A stretch of DNA of 64,000 nucleotides from the NCBI RefSeq assembly GCF_009377175.1, contig NZ_VJZD01000019.1:1-64000 (forward strand). Direction: 5' to 3'. The notes under the pieces were generated by a model. It saw only the letters and a list, made by a program, of their open reading frames with translations, was not told where the DNA came from and did no database searches. A program made the translations under genes and the position numbers. Every line of letters begins with the position of its first letter. Position 1 is the first letter of the stretch. Below, in pieces: positions 18,006 to 27,242 of this stretch. Source of the DNA: Streptomyces adustus. GTDB lineage: Bacteria; Actinomycetota; Actinomycetes; Streptomycetales; Streptomycetaceae.

Positions 18006-18380
18006 TCAGTCCGTGGCGCGAGGCGTAGCGGCTTGCGCCGCCTCCTGGAAGTCCAGGATGGCCCCGCCGTAGTCCCTCGCCCAGGTCGTCAGGACCTCGA
18101 TGGGCTCGACGAGGGTCCGGCCGAGGTCGGTGAGGCTGTACTCGACCCGCCGCGGTGCTTCGGCATGGCGTGCGACCAGGCCGTACTGCTGCAACCGGCG
18201 CAGCGTCTGGGTGAGGACCTTGCGCGAGATGCCGCCGATGAGTTCGACGAGCTCACCATGCCTGCGCGGCTGCTGGCTGAGCCCGAAGAGCACGAGCACG
18301 GCCCACTTGTCGGCGATGATGTCGACCGCCAGGCGCGTGGGGCAGTCGGCGAGGAAGGCTGGTCCAGCCATGTTCTGCAT
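18006..18380 (-). CDS. HxlR-family transcriptional regulator
   Basis: A 124-residue winged-helix protein. CPTRLAVDIIADKWAVLVLFGLSQ is the HxlR N-terminus (with the conserved Cys used for redox or electrophile sensing in several members), then RRHGELVELIGGISRKVLTQTLRRLQQYGLV (recognition helix) and VEYSLTDLGRTL (wing). Start ATG 18380 or the ATG four codons later at 18371. It is divergent from an MDR quinone-oxidoreductase-like gene, the usual partner of redox-sensing HxlR proteins, and a GGTACC direct repeat lies between them. Confidence 0.9.
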   Translation of the reverse strand: MQNMAGPAFLADCPTRLAVDIIADKWAVLVLFGLSQQPRRHGELVELIGGISRKVLTQTLRRLQQYGLVARHAEAPRRVEYSLTDLGRTLVEPIEVLTTWARDYGGAILDFQEAAQAATPRATD

Positions 18381-18390
18381 GACATTCGAA

Positions 18391-18406
18391 GGTACCAGGA
18401 GGTACC
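18391..18406. promoter_or_regulatory. GGTACC-N4-GGTACC candidate HxlR operator
   Basis: Two copies of the palindrome GGTACC separated by AGGA lie 10 bp before the HxlR start and about 60 bp before the MDR gene. The spacing gives a site with overall dyad symmetry, as expected for dimeric HxlR binding. Confidence 0.55.
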
Positions 18407-18467
18407 CCAAGGCTCCGTAACGTCCTTCGTGAGCAACGAAACCAGCACCACATGCGAAGGAGTCACC

Positions 18468-19457
18468 ATGCCAAGAGTCGTCGTGTTCGACGAGTTCGGC
18501 GGACCGGATGTCATGCATGTCGTCGAGGAGCCGGTCGTCGAGCCCGCCGTCGGCGAGGTACGGGTCAGGATCGAGGCGTTCGCCGTCAACCCGCTCGACC
18601 AGATGATGCGTTCCGGCGCCTTGCCCGCAGCCGTCGGCCTGCCACACGCTCGCCTCGGCGTCGAAGGAACCGGCGTCGTCGACGCGCTGGGCCCCGAGGT
18701 CACCGGGCTGGACATCGGCGATCCGGTCATCCTCACCGCCATTCCGGACGCGAGCGCCAGGGGCAGCTACGCCGAATACACCACGCTCCCCGCGAGCCAG
18801 GTCGTCGCGCGACCGGCCGAGCTCGGAATCACGGAGGCGGCGGCGATCTGGGTCGCGTACTCCACCGCCTACGGCGCCCTCGTCGAGAAGGCGGGGATGC
18901 GGCCCGGTGACCAGGTCCTCATCACGGCCGCCTCCGGCGGCGTGGGCCGGGCGGCGATACAGATCGCCAATCAGATCGGCGCCGTGCCCATTGCTCTCAC
19001 CCGGCACACTGCGAGGAGGGATGAGCTGCTCGCCGCCGGTGCCGCCGCGGTCGTCGCCACCGACCGGACGGACGTCGTCGAAGCCGTCCGCCACCACACC
19101 GGTGGGACCGGCGCGGACATCGTCCTAGATGTGGTGATGGGCCCCGGCCAGCAGGATCTTCTGAAGGCGGCCCGACCCGGCGGAACCCTGGTCGCCGCGG
19201 GCTTCCTGGATCCTCGGCCCGCGCCCTTCCCGACAGGCACACCGCTCACGATCTTCAGCTACCGGAGCTTCGAGCACACCCTCGACGCCGTCGTGGTCAG
19301 GCGCATGGCGGCCTTCCTGAACGCCGGTGTACGCCTCGGCGCACTGCGGCCCGCCATCGACAGGGTCTTCGCCCTCGACGACATCGTCGAGGCGCACCGC
19401 CACCTCGAGAAGGGGCTCCATGCCGGAAAGAAGATCGTCGTCACGGTCCAGGCGTAG
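18468..19457 (+). CDS. Zinc-independent MDR oxidoreductase (NADPH:quinone reductase-like)
   Basis: A 329-residue medium-chain dehydrogenase/reductase. The N-terminal GroES-like half contains GEVRVRIEAFAVNPLDQMMRSG, and the C-terminal Rossmann half has the nucleotide loop ITAASGGVGRAAIQIANQIGA. The catalytic-zinc Cys/His and the structural four-Cys lobe of alcohol dehydrogenases are absent, placing it with quinone oxidoreductase/enoyl reductase relatives. The ATG follows GAAGGAGTCACC. Divergent HxlR control suggests induction by quinone or electrophile stress. Confidence 0.9.
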   Translation: MPRVVVFDEFGGPDVMHVVEEPVVEPAVGEVRVRIEAFAVNPLDQMMRSGALPAAVGLPHARLGVEGTGVVDALGPEVTGLDIGDPVILTAIPDASARGSYAEYTTLPASQVVARPAELGITEAAAIWVAYSTAYGALVEKAGMRPGDQVLITAASGGVGRAAIQIANQIGAVPIALTRHTARRDELLAAGAAAVVATDRTDVVEAVRHHTGGTGADIVLDVVMGPGQQDLLKAARPGGTLVAAGFLDPRPAPFPTGTPLTIFSYRSFEHTLDAVVVRRMAAFLNAGVRLGALRPAIDRVFALDDIVEAHRHLEKGLHAGKKIVVTVQA

Positions 19458-19893
19458 TGAGCACGACCGTTGTCGACACCCTTGGGGTGCCTGATCACGA
19501 CGAAGACCTCCGGTGTGGTGGCGCTGTCCAGGACCGGGGTGTCCCCGCCGGGTCTGCTCACGGCTGCTGCGCGGCCTTCCGCCCGACTGAGAGACCAGCG
19601 GTTTTGGGCTCAGCCCGTTCCCTCCTAGCACGATTGCCTCACCGCATCCAGAGCGACACGCTGGTATCGAGTGGTGAGTAGGCGTGAGGAGATCCATCGA
19701 AGGGGCTAATCGTAAGTCAATCTGCTTTATGCGAAGGGCACATGACTGCACGTCAGTGTCGGAATCAGGGCCACAAATGCCCCGATTGGAGCCCTTCGCC
19801 GGTATTTCGATATGACCGATATGACTGCTGTGGGTAAGTTTCATTTTGCGAGCCGGCTGACGGGCCGGCATTCCTGAAACAGGAGATTGCGTC
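19458..19893. other. Intergenic stretch without a confident gene
   Basis: Short frames exist on both strands. One on the minus strand (about 19450-19590) has GC-rich third positions and reads GGDTPVLDSATTPEVFVVI, which could be a fragment of a lost gene, but no family was recognised. The AT-richer part 19690-19860 probably holds the promoter of the small secreted protein that follows. Confidence 0.4.
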
Positions 19894-20433
19894 ATGAAGC
19901 TTCGTTCCACGGCGGTCACCGCCGCTGTCTCAGCCGCTGCGGCTCTTGCCGCGACGGGTATCACCTACGCATCGGCCGCCTCCACTCCGGCTGTCGCCCC
20001 TCAGGCCCCCCATGCCGCTCCGGCTGTGGCCGCCCTGCCCGACGGTGGCAACGGCGGCAACGACGACAATGGCGGCAAGGGCAACGAGGGCAAGGGCAAC
20101 GAGGGTCGCGGCGGCGGTGGTCACCGCTACTACGAGGGCCGCATCGAGATCAACGAGCGGTCCTACTCGGCCCACCCCGGCGACTGCATCACCGTCGTCA
20201 GCGGACTGGGGGCGCGCAGCCTGAACGTCCGCAACGACACCCGTCGGACCGTCGAGGTCTTCCGGGGTGCGGTGTGCGACAACGGCGCTCCCATCGCCAC
20301 TGTCGGCCCGCGCAGCTCCGCCGACGGCGTGCACCCGGGCCGCACCCACACCATCCACATCAAGCACGGCGTCGTGGCCAGCTTCCGGGTGGTGAGGGAC
20401 TGGCACGACGGCGGCGACCGCGGGGACTACTAG
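19894..20433 (+). CDS. Small secreted protein with Gly/Asn-rich linker
   Basis: A 179-residue exported protein. Signal peptide: KLRSTAVTAAVSAAAALAATG followed by an AxA-type site near residue 29. An Ala/Pro segment and a low-complexity Gly/Asn/Lys/Glu linker (about residues 52-74) lead to a beta-rich globular domain (YYEGRIEINERSYSAHPGD, two Cys that may pair, RRTVEVFRG). The C-terminus is acidic and His/Gly-rich. No enzyme motif. Such proteins are common among developmentally expressed Streptomyces exoproteins, but a role cannot be named. Two hairpins follow. Confidence 0.75.
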   Translation: MKLRSTAVTAAVSAAAALAATGITYASAASTPAVAPQAPHAAPAVAALPDGGNGGNDDNGGKGNEGKGNEGRGGGGHRYYEGRIEINERSYSAHPGDCITVVSGLGARSLNVRNDTRRTVEVFRGAVCDNGAPIATVGPRSSADGVHPGRTHTIHIKHGVVASFRVVRDWHDGGDRGDY

Positions 20434-20458
20434 TCGCCGGTTGCTGAACGCAGACTGT

Positions 20459-20492
20459 GGACCCCCGGCCCCCCGGAATCGGGCCGGGGTCC
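20459..20492 (+). terminator. Hairpin terminator after the small secreted protein
   Basis: Arms GGACCCCCGGCCC and GGGCCGGGGTCC around a short loop, 26 bp downstream of the stop codon. Confidence 0.6.
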
Positions 20493-20561
20493 CAGTACGG
20501 ACCATACTGTGACAACCGCACCCTGTGTGCACCCGGCGAGCCGGACACCAGGAGGCACTCA

Positions 20562-20607
20562 GCCCCCCGGGCGGCCACTTCCTTCGCCCGCCGACCGCCC
20601 GGGGGGC
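20562..20607. terminator. Second strong hairpin between convergent genes
   Basis: Perfect 13-bp arms GCCCCCCGGGCGG and CCGCCCGGGGGGC with a 20-nt loop. It lies between the secreted-protein gene (plus) and the collagen-like gene (minus) and may stop transcription from both sides. Confidence 0.5.
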
Positions 20608-20746
20608 TCCGCCCTATAGCTCGTGTGCCCGTGCCCTGGGCCGATCGGTCCAACTGTGCGGGGCGCCTCAGGCTTTGACCTCAGCCGCAAACCGTGGCGT
20701 TCCATCTGCCCGGTTCACCAGTCGACGCTCGAACATCGCGCCGACG

Positions 20747-21094
20747 TCATCTGATGTAGATAACCTCCCCGTTCCTGCCAGGCCTCCCTCGCCTGCCGGG
20801 GTGCCCTCGTCTGCCGTGATCGCCGACTTTGCCATCCCGCCCATGGATGCCTGTGGGGCCGGTGGGGCCAGGCTGACCAGAGGGTCCGGAGGGTCCAGGC
20901 GGCCCGGGCGGACCCTGACGGAGACTGTTCGCCTGGAGGGCCATACGCCGCGCCTGGAGTTGGTCGAGCTGCTGCTGGTGGACGACGAGCACGGCCTCCT
21001 GCGCGACGAGTGTGATGGCCAGCGCCGCGCCGAGTACAAGGCGGCGTCGCGGGCTGCGCCACGCCTCTTTGATGCTTCTCACTGCATTCCTCAC
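20747..21094 (-). CDS. Collagen-like membrane-anchored protein, copy 1
   Basis: A 115-residue protein. The basic N-terminus is followed by one hydrophobic helix ([21 protein letters not shown], about residues 18-38), a short coiled-coil-like [16 protein letters not shown], then about seventeen Gly-X-Y triplets ([13 protein letters not shown] and onward, later turning Arg/Lys/Asp-rich). Start is GTG at 21094 with no obvious ribosome binding site; the paralogue to its right begins with the same VR-xx-VR pattern at a GTG. Probably a type II membrane protein with an extracellular collagen-type trimer. Tandem with a paralogue 195 bp upstream. Confidence 0.72.
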   Translation of the reverse strand: MRNAVRSIKEAWRSPRRRLVLGAALAITLVAQEAVLVVHQQQLDQLQARRMALQANSLRQGPPGPPGPSGPSGQPGPTGPTGIHGRDGKVGDHGRRGHPGRRGRPGRNGEVIYIR

Positions 21095-21288
21095 GTCACG
21101 TCATGAAAAGAAGTAACGGGCGTTGGCCGACGATCCTGCCCGGCGCCATCGGCGCGGTCCGGAGCACTGTGGCACTGGCAGCTTTGTCCGGGCGCCGGCC
21201 GCAACTCCGACTGCGCCTGCCTGGGCTCGTGCAAGGGCGGTGCATCCTCCCGTGCACGCCCCAGGAGTCGGTCATCGCGGCCGAGGAC

Positions 21289-21636
21289 CTAACTTGAAGC
21301 CGGGGGAGCGACGGCGTCCTTCCCGTTCGTGCCGTCCTTCCCGTCCTTCCCGTTCGCGCCGTCCTTGCCGTCCCTCCCGTCCTTGCCGTCCTTGCCCGGC
21401 GGGCCGATGGCGCCGGCAGGGCCAGTGGGACCGGGCGGGCCGGACGGCCCTGAAGGGCCAGGCGCGATGCTCTCCTGGACGTCGACGGGCTGCATCCGCA
21501 GGTCGTCGATCTGCATTTGCTGGGCGACAATCAGGGCTGACTGTGCGACGAGCGCGATGGTCAGCACCGAGCCGAGTACGAGGGGGCGCCGCGGGCTACG
21601 CAGCACTTCGGTCACTCTTCTCACATCAGTCCTCAC
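21289..21636 (-). CDS. Collagen-like membrane-anchored protein, copy 2
   Basis: A 115-residue paralogue of the neighbouring protein: same basic start, SPRRPLVLGSVLTIALVAQSALIV transmembrane helix, short Gln-rich linker, then Gly-X-Y triplets. The second half of its collagen region is dominated by GKDG, GRDG and GANG triplets, a charged composition that favours trimer stability without hydroxyproline in bacterial collagens. Start GTG 21636 chosen by alignment with the paralogue. Together the two look like a recent tandem duplication of a short surface or envelope protein. Function unknown. Confidence 0.72.
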   Translation of the reverse strand: MRTDVRRVTEVLRSPRRPLVLGSVLTIALVAQSALIVAQQMQIDDLRMQPVDVQESIAPGPSGPSGPPGPTGPAGAIGPPGKDGKDGRDGKDGANGKDGKDGTNGKDAVAPPASS

Positions 21637-21864
21637 GCTATGTGACGGCGAAAGTGTAAGGGACGTGGTCACGCCGGGAGTGGACCTGCGCGAGTGTTCT
21701 TCCCGGAGCCGCCGCGAATGCCACACTCGTGCCGTTCGCGGTACGACGGCTCTCCATCGCGACGCAGGCGAAGCGTGCGTGAGCGGGTGACGCCGTCCAG
21801 GGTCAGGAGAGGACGAGGGCGTCCCCGTGGCACCCGGGCGGACGGGTCCTCGCCCGCACGTTCG

Positions 21865-22758
21865 TCATTCCGCGAGGGGGGAGTCGGGGTCCCAGCGTGA
21901 TTTGCGAGCGAGGGTGGTGAGGGTGCGGCCCTCTGCGGGTGTGAACGGGGCGCCCGGGTCGGGCTGGCCGAGTCGGGTGGCGAGTTCCCTGGCGTGCAGG
22001 TCGACCGTACTCTCCAACAGGTCGGCGAGGACGTTGGTCGATTCGCGGGTCTTGACCTGTGCCGACGCGGCGATGACCAGGGCGATGGGGGCGGCGGGCC
22101 ACCACCAGAGGGCCAGCGGCAAATAGAGCAGTGCCCAGGCCATCAGACGTGCTGACGCCGAGAAGGCGTCGCGGGCGGTCGTGATCTCCGCGCGGGTGGT
22201 GTCGGGGAGGATGAGCCAGAGCCTTGGCCACATCGCATCGAGATCGAGTCCGTAGGCGCGCTCCACGCGGACGCGGCAGGCGCGGAGCCGGTCGCCCACC
22301 CAGGTGGGGCGGTCCGCTTCGACCAGGCAGATGCGGTCGGCCCGGGCGATGGCCGAGCGGATCTGCTCGGGCGTGGCCAGGGGGTGGTCGGCGTCGCGCT
22401 TGGCCTGCTGAGATCGATTGCGGCGCCAGGACGCGAGCCGGCGGACGGGCCAGCGCTTCCCCGGCAGGGTCCAGAGCAGGGAAATCGTACGCCCGGCGAC
22501 CACCGAGACCAGGCCCACCGCGACCGAGCCGACGAGCACGAGGACGACGAGAAGCACGGTGGCGCCGACCGATTTCAGATTCTGGTCCGCGGCCCAGCGA
22601 CTGATCTGGTGGTCGAGCCGTCGCGTGTCAAGGGCGTGCGCTTGGCCGAGAACGTACGCGGCGGTCATGGCCGCCAGGTACAACAGGCCGGGGAGCGCCA
22701 GGAGCGTGGCCCATCGTTCGGCGAGCTTTTTGGCGACCTCTGTGAGGAACCCGTTCAT
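21865..22758 (-). CDS. Membrane protein, third gene of CHAT-TPR operon
   Basis: A 297-residue protein with three hydrophobic segments (about residues 16-38, 62-88 and 207-235) and cytoplasmic helical domains between and after them. Motif-like stretches include ATPEQIRSAIARADRICLVE and a C-terminal helix ARELATRLGQPDPG. No known enzyme family was recognised. Its ATG overlaps the stop of the preceding small gene as ATGA, so it is translated together with the CHAT operon. It may be the membrane target or effector of the CHAT protease; that is inference from gene order only. Confidence 0.72.
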   Translation of the reverse strand: MNGFLTEVAKKLAERWATLLALPGLLYLAAMTAAYVLGQAHALDTRRLDHQISRWAADQNLKSVGATVLLVVLVLVGSVAVGLVSVVAGRTISLLWTLPGKRWPVRRLASWRRNRSQQAKRDADHPLATPEQIRSAIARADRICLVEADRPTWVGDRLRACRVRVERAYGLDLDAMWPRLWLILPDTTRAEITTARDAFSASARLMAWALLYLPLALWWWPAAPIALVIAASAQVKTRESTNVLADLLESTVDLHARELATRLGQPDPGAPFTPAEGRTLTTLARKSRWDPDSPLAE

Positions 22759-23150
22759 GAGCCGAGAGGCTTGGCCGTCAGGGGACGTCCGGTCAGGGAA
22801 CAGGTCGGGACGGGTCTGCCGGGAACCACTCTGCCTCGGCCTGCGCAAAGACCCTGCGGACAGCTCCACTGTTGCGCCCCGTGTGAGGCGGATGTGCCCG
22901 GCAGCAGGGAGAAGCCGCGCAGCGAAGACGGGTAGAGGCCGTGTCCGGTGCGCCTCAGCGCGATGGCGTGCAGAGCGTCGAGATCGGCTTCCAGCGCCTG
23001 GCCGACGTTGCCGGCTCCGAGCGCTGCGCGTGCTCGGGCGTAGAGAGCGGACTGTCCTTCGTCTCGAGCCAGGGTGGCCAGGGTGTTATGGGCGAGCTCA
23101 CGGCAGAAGCTTGCGATCTTTATGGTGATGACGATGTCTGCGACGTCCAC
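22755..23150 (-). CDS. Small protein between CHAT-TPR and membrane-protein genes
   Basis: A 131-residue protein starting with GTG at 23150, 24 bp behind the CHAT gene stop. The first half (VADIVITIKIASFCRELAHNTLATLARDEGQSA onward) is helical with an alternating pattern; the last 45 residues are Cys/Gly/Pro-rich and may be disordered. It ends in an ATGA overlap with the membrane-protein gene. No family recognised. Position and coupling suggest a partner or substrate of the CHAT protein. The C-terminal part looks less conserved in character, so a frameshift there is possible. Confidence 0.55.
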   Translation of the reverse strand: MDVADIVITIKIASFCRELAHNTLATLARDEGQSALYARARAALGAGNVGQALEADLDALHAIALRRTGHGLYPSSLRGFSLLPGTSASHGAQQWSCPQGLCAGRGRVVPGRPVPTCSLTGRPLTAKPLGS

Positions 23151-23174
23151 GGGCTTGGAGTCCTCTCCGGGTGG

Positions 23175-26100
23175 TCAGGCGCCGGTGTGCAGGTATGCCG
23201 CCCAGCGGGACGCCAAGTGGGGGTGTTCGTCGCGGGCGTGGCGGATCACTGTGTGCAGTGCGCGGGCCGCCTCGTCGGCTTGGGGCGTGGGGTTGTCCGT
23301 AGCGGTCAGGTGTGTGTAGAAGGATTCGGCGATGACGGCGGAGTAGTCGTCGGAGATCGACCAGAGGGTGCCGATCACGTGGGGGAAGCCCGCCAGTTGG
23401 AATGCCCCGGCAAGGTGGATCGACTCGTCGAGGAGCGTCAGGCCGTGACCGACGGCCGTCTCGCAGGCCGAGAGGTAGGCGAGTTGGGCGTTGTGCAGCG
23501 TCGTCGCTGTGAGACTGGCCACGGTGAACGGCCGTTCGGCATGGTCGTGCAACAGGAGTCGGCTCTGCGAAGGGTCTTGGGGGTTGCTTTGTCCGTGGCA
23601 GACGAAGTGAGCGAACGCGCACTCCGCCAGCTCGGTGAGGACGTTCGCGGCAGTGGGGAGACGGTCTGTGCCGCCGGTTGCGGCGAGGACCGTCGTCGAG
23701 GGAAGCCGACGTGCCACTTTGGAGGCTTCGATCCCTGCCTGGGGTAGGTCTCTCTCCGGCAGGTGGGGCGTGGTGGGCATGGCCACGATCAGTGAACGTC
23801 GTGCGGTATCGGCCGCCTTGGGACGTGTGCGCGTGTGGCCGAGGGCGCGGATGGTGGGGGTGTAGGAGGAGACGACCCGGTCCATGACGGTGCGTCCATC
23901 CTGCTGCGGGCCGTGGTGGCCCGCCGCGTGCAGGGGGAGCAGGCTGAGCAGTCCGCTGGAGACCCACCAAAGACGCGGCAACGGGGTGTCGTCGCTCGTG
24001 GAGGCGAGGCCGAGCGCCTCCAGGACCGGTTCGGCGACGACATCCCAGAGCCAGGCGAGCACTGCGTCGAGTCGCGTTGCGGCGTCGGCATGCTCTGTGA
24101 GGGAGGCGTCCTGTCGCAGTGAGTCTTCCAAGGCCGTATGAAAGACCGTTGTCTGGTTGAAGAGTGCCTCAAGGGTCAGTCCCGGCAGTTCGATCGCTCG
24201 GATGCCGTGCGATGTGAGCAGCAGGGCATCACCGCGCTGGACGCCGGCGTTGATTGTGACCACCGGGCCGGGCGCGGCCTCACGCAGCAACTGTTCGGCA
24301 GAGGGCGGAAGTCCGAAGGAAGCCAGACCGGGGAGTTCGCGGATGCGGCGTAGCAACGCGCTGAACTCCGTGGTCAGCCGCACTCGTTCACCTGCGGGGT
24401 CGTCCACGGTGTCGACCCGGGCGCGCAGTTCCTCGAACCGCGCGGCGAGCTCGGGGTGCTCCTCGCCCAGGTCTGTGAGGTCGCTGCGTGTTTCCAGCGT
24501 CTGGCTGAGGAGAACACCTCTGCCTGCTTCAAGGGTTTCCAGAGCTTGCGTGGCGCGTTGGTCCGCCGGCCGCGAGGTGTCGGCTAGCAACAGGGCCGCC
24601 GCCTCGGAGGCGAGGAAGCCGAAGGTCCCCATACGTTCTTGCTGTTGAAGGCGTTCGAGTCGGCGCGGGGCGACTTCAGGGAGCAGCCGCACAGCGGCTG
24701 CCATCAGGTCGGCTGCGCGCCCGGGGGAGTGCGGAGCGAGCCTGCGGGCTCCGGTGCGGGCCACTTCGATACGTAGGGACGGGGCGGCCAGGGGGTCGGC
24801 GACAGATCGTTCGTAGACCGTCATCGCTTCTTCCGCGTCCCTGAGGTCCCCGAAGTACTCGAAACGGGTGCACAGGGCGACGGCGAGGGTGTTGAGGTAG
24901 CTGGTGAGACCGTAGTGACCGGACGGAAGAGACCGCAGCGCGGCGCGGGCGGCGTCGATCGCCTCGTCGAGGTCGGCCTTCTTGCGGGAGGCCTCGAAGT
25001 GCTGGGTCAGCGCGCCGCACAGAAGGTTCAGCACCTTTGGGTACTCTGCGCTGTCCTCGGGGGTGAGCTCGACGGCTTCGCGCGCCGCCTCCGCCGCATC
25101 GGCAGCATCGGAGTCCTCGTCGGACAGCAGATACCGCTTCACCAGGACGTTGCCGAGACACAACAGATAGCCTGCGCGTTCGAAGTGGTCGTGCGGTGTG
25201 TCCCGGACGGCCTGACGCGCGTAGTCGATCGCGGCATCCGCGTCGGACAGGCTCTGTAGCCGGTCGAACCGAGCTTCGAACAGAGTTCCCAGATGGCTCA
25301 GCGTGCGTGGCCGGTCTTGGTGGTCCGTGGGGGTGGAGTCGACGGCCTCGGCGGAGGCCGCGATCGCGGCGTCGAGGTCGTCCAGAGCACCCAGATGCTG
25401 GAACCGATCGAGGAGACTCTGGCCCAGACTGCTGAGCGATGTCGGCCTGTGGGTGGCGTCCAGCAACGGGATCGCCTCACGCATGAACTCGATCGCGGCG
25501 TCGATGTCCGCGACGTCGCCGGTGCGGTTGAACCGTGCGGCATGTGCCGCACCGAGGTTGTGCAAGGCGTGGCCCTTGACCAGCCTGGTTCCCGTTGCCT
25601 TCGCCTGGCGCAGGTGGGTGATGGCGTCGTCGAGGTCTTCGGGGCCTCCATGGCGCCGGAAACGCACCCTGAGCGCGGTGCCCAGGTTGTTCAGGGCGTT
25701 CGGTCGGTCCGCAGCATCCAGAGGCACGAGGGCCACGGCTTGGCGGTGGAGGTCGATGCCGCGGTCGAGATCTGCCGTCCCGCCCAGGCGGTCGAACCGG
25801 GATTCCAGCATCCCGCCGAGATTGGACAGATACATGTAGCGCCGCGGATGGTCGGCTGGAAGGTTTTCGAGGCCGTCGTCGAGCAGCTGTACGGCAGTGT
25901 TGAGGTCGTCGAGCGAGCCGTACCGCTCGTAGCGGGTCGCGAGTGTTGTGGCCAGCCCGAAGGACGCGCCACGGGCAATTTCGCTCGACGCGGGAGCCCC
26001 TGCGAGCGGGAGAGCCTCGACGAAGGCGTGAACAGCAGCATCGAGGTCGGCACGTGCTCCGCTCAGCCCGAATCGGGTTGCCAGGCCCTCCCCGAGCAGA

Positions 26101-27242
26101 CGCAGAAGCTCGGCTCTGTGGCCGCGTGCCGGCGCGGAGTCGGCCTGGGCCTGAGCGTGGCGGGAGGCTGCGCGCAGCGCATCGATCGATGCTTCCAGGT
26201 CCGATGGCTCGCCGGTCGCTTCGAAGACCGCACACAGCACAGCGCTGAGCCGGTCGTTGAATCGCTCCCCGTTGTGGCCCGCGGACGCTGAGCGCAGCGC
26301 CTCGGCTGCCGCGCCGAGGTCGCTGCCCGCACCTGAGCGGACATAGCGCCTGTAAAGCGAAACACCCAGATTCGCCAACCGGGGACCGCGGTCGTCGGCA
26401 TCGGGTTCGAGCAGGTCGAGCGCCATTCGCCCGTACCGGATGATGTCATCCAGGTCGCCAGGGTCGTCGGAGAGTTCCGAACGCATCTGCAGCGCGTCTG
26501 TCAGATTCAGCAAGCTTGTCAGCGGGGAGGAGTCGGCCGCCCTCGGTGCCGCCGAGGCTGCACGCAGTTCCTTGACGGCCAGATCGAGATCCGCAGCCGA
26601 CCCGGTCTGCTCGAAGCGGGTCTGGAAGACCGCTCCCAGATTGTTGAGGATGAACGCCCTCTGGTGGTCATCAGGTGTGAGCACCGAGAGTGCTTCGCGG
26701 AACAGTCCGACGGCCCGCTCGAGGTCCGCTTCCGATCGAGGGTCGCCGGGCCCGGCACGCTCCGCTCTCATCTGCAGCATTCCGCCCAGACTGTTGAGCC
26801 GCACGGCTTTGCCGGGATGATCGGCCGGTGTCGCCTCCAGGATGCGGTCCCACAGTTGTACGACTTCGGAGAACGCGGAGGGATCCTCGGAAGCCATGAC
26901 GAACTGCGTGAGAGCGGAAGCACTGCCCACGGCGTGGTCGGCGATCGAGGGCAGCAAAGGCTCGGGCAGGTCTTCCGTCCCCGCCAGGAAGCAGGGCGTG
27001 TACGCCCAGACAGCATTCGACAGGTCGTGCTGATAGCCACCACCGTCGGGATGCTCGTACCGCAACCAATGGAAGAAACCGAGGCGTTGCCACTCATCAG
27101 CGGTTCCGTCCTCGTCCCGCAGGATCTGCGCGAGCTGCATCGCTTCGATGACGGCACTCATGTCAAGGTACCCGGAGGGCCCATGGGGCCCCTCTTCGAT
27201 TCGCCGAGAGATGACAGCGAGCAACTCTTCCCGTACGGCCAC
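23175..27242 (-). CDS. TPR-CHAT caspase-like protease (1355 residues)
   Basis: After an N-terminal helical segment (about 1-120) come at least twelve tetratricopeptide-type repeats spanning about residues 120-900, each containing variants of NLGxxLxxRFxxxGxxxDLDxAI. A helical linker follows, then a C-terminal CHAT peptidase domain (about 1030-1355) with the catalytic pair FVCHGQ (His1216) and YLSACETAVG (Cys1260). CHAT proteases cleave partner proteins and act in bacterial immunity and cell-death systems (for example with gasdermins or type III-E CRISPR). GTG start preceded by AGGGGGG. First gene of a three-gene operon. Confidence 0.92.
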   Translation of the reverse strand: MAVREELLAVISRRIEEGPHGPSGYLDMSAVIEAMQLAQILRDEDGTADEWQRLGFFHWLRYEHPDGGGYQHDLSNAVWAYTPCFLAGTEDLPEPLLPSIADHAVGSASALTQFVMASEDPSAFSEVVQLWDRILEATPADHPGKAVRLNSLGGMLQMRAERAGPGDPRSEADLERAVGLFREALSVLTPDDHQRAFILNNLGAVFQTRFEQTGSAADLDLAVKELRAASAAPRAADSSPLTSLLNLTDALQMRSELSDDPGDLDDIIRYGRMALDLLEPDADDRGPRLANLGVSLYRRYVRSGAGSDLGAAAEALRSASAGHNGERFNDRLSAVLCAVFEATGEPSDLEASIDALRAASRHAQAQADSAPARGHRAELLRLLGEGLATRFGLSGARADLDAAVHAFVEALPLAGAPASSEIARGASFGLATTLATRYERYGSLDDLNTAVQLLDDGLENLPADHPRRYMYLSNLGGMLESRFDRLGGTADLDRGIDLHRQAVALVPLDAADRPNALNNLGTALRVRFRRHGGPEDLDDAITHLRQAKATGTRLVKGHALHNLGAAHAARFNRTGDVADIDAAIEFMREAIPLLDATHRPTSLSSLGQSLLDRFQHLGALDDLDAAIAASAEAVDSTPTDHQDRPRTLSHLGTLFEARFDRLQSLSDADAAIDYARQAVRDTPHDHFERAGYLLCLGNVLVKRYLLSDEDSDAADAAEAAREAVELTPEDSAEYPKVLNLLCGALTQHFEASRKKADLDEAIDAARAALRSLPSGHYGLTSYLNTLAVALCTRFEYFGDLRDAEEAMTVYERSVADPLAAPSLRIEVARTGARRLAPHSPGRAADLMAAAVRLLPEVAPRRLERLQQQERMGTFGFLASEAAALLLADTSRPADQRATQALETLEAGRGVLLSQTLETRSDLTDLGEEHPELAARFEELRARVDTVDDPAGERVRLTTEFSALLRRIRELPGLASFGLPPSAEQLLREAAPGPVVTINAGVQRGDALLLTSHGIRAIELPGLTLEALFNQTTVFHTALEDSLRQDASLTEHADAATRLDAVLAWLWDVVAEPVLEALGLASTSDDTPLPRLWWVSSGLLSLLPLHAAGHHGPQQDGRTVMDRVVSSYTPTIRALGHTRTRPKAADTARRSLIVAMPTTPHLPERDLPQAGIEASKVARRLPSTTVLAATGGTDRLPTAANVLTELAECAFAHFVCHGQSNPQDPSQSRLLLHDHAERPFTVASLTATTLHNAQLAYLSACETAVGHGLTLLDESIHLAGAFQLAGFPHVIGTLWSISDDYSAVIAESFYTHLTATDNPTPQADEAARALHTVIRHARDEHPHLASRWAAYLHTGA

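Noticed and set aside
21301-21420. Apparent short tandem repeats of CCGTCCTTCCCGT type
   Set aside because: They are the codons of the Gly-X-Y triplets of the collagen-like protein on the minus strand, not an independent repeat or CRISPR array.
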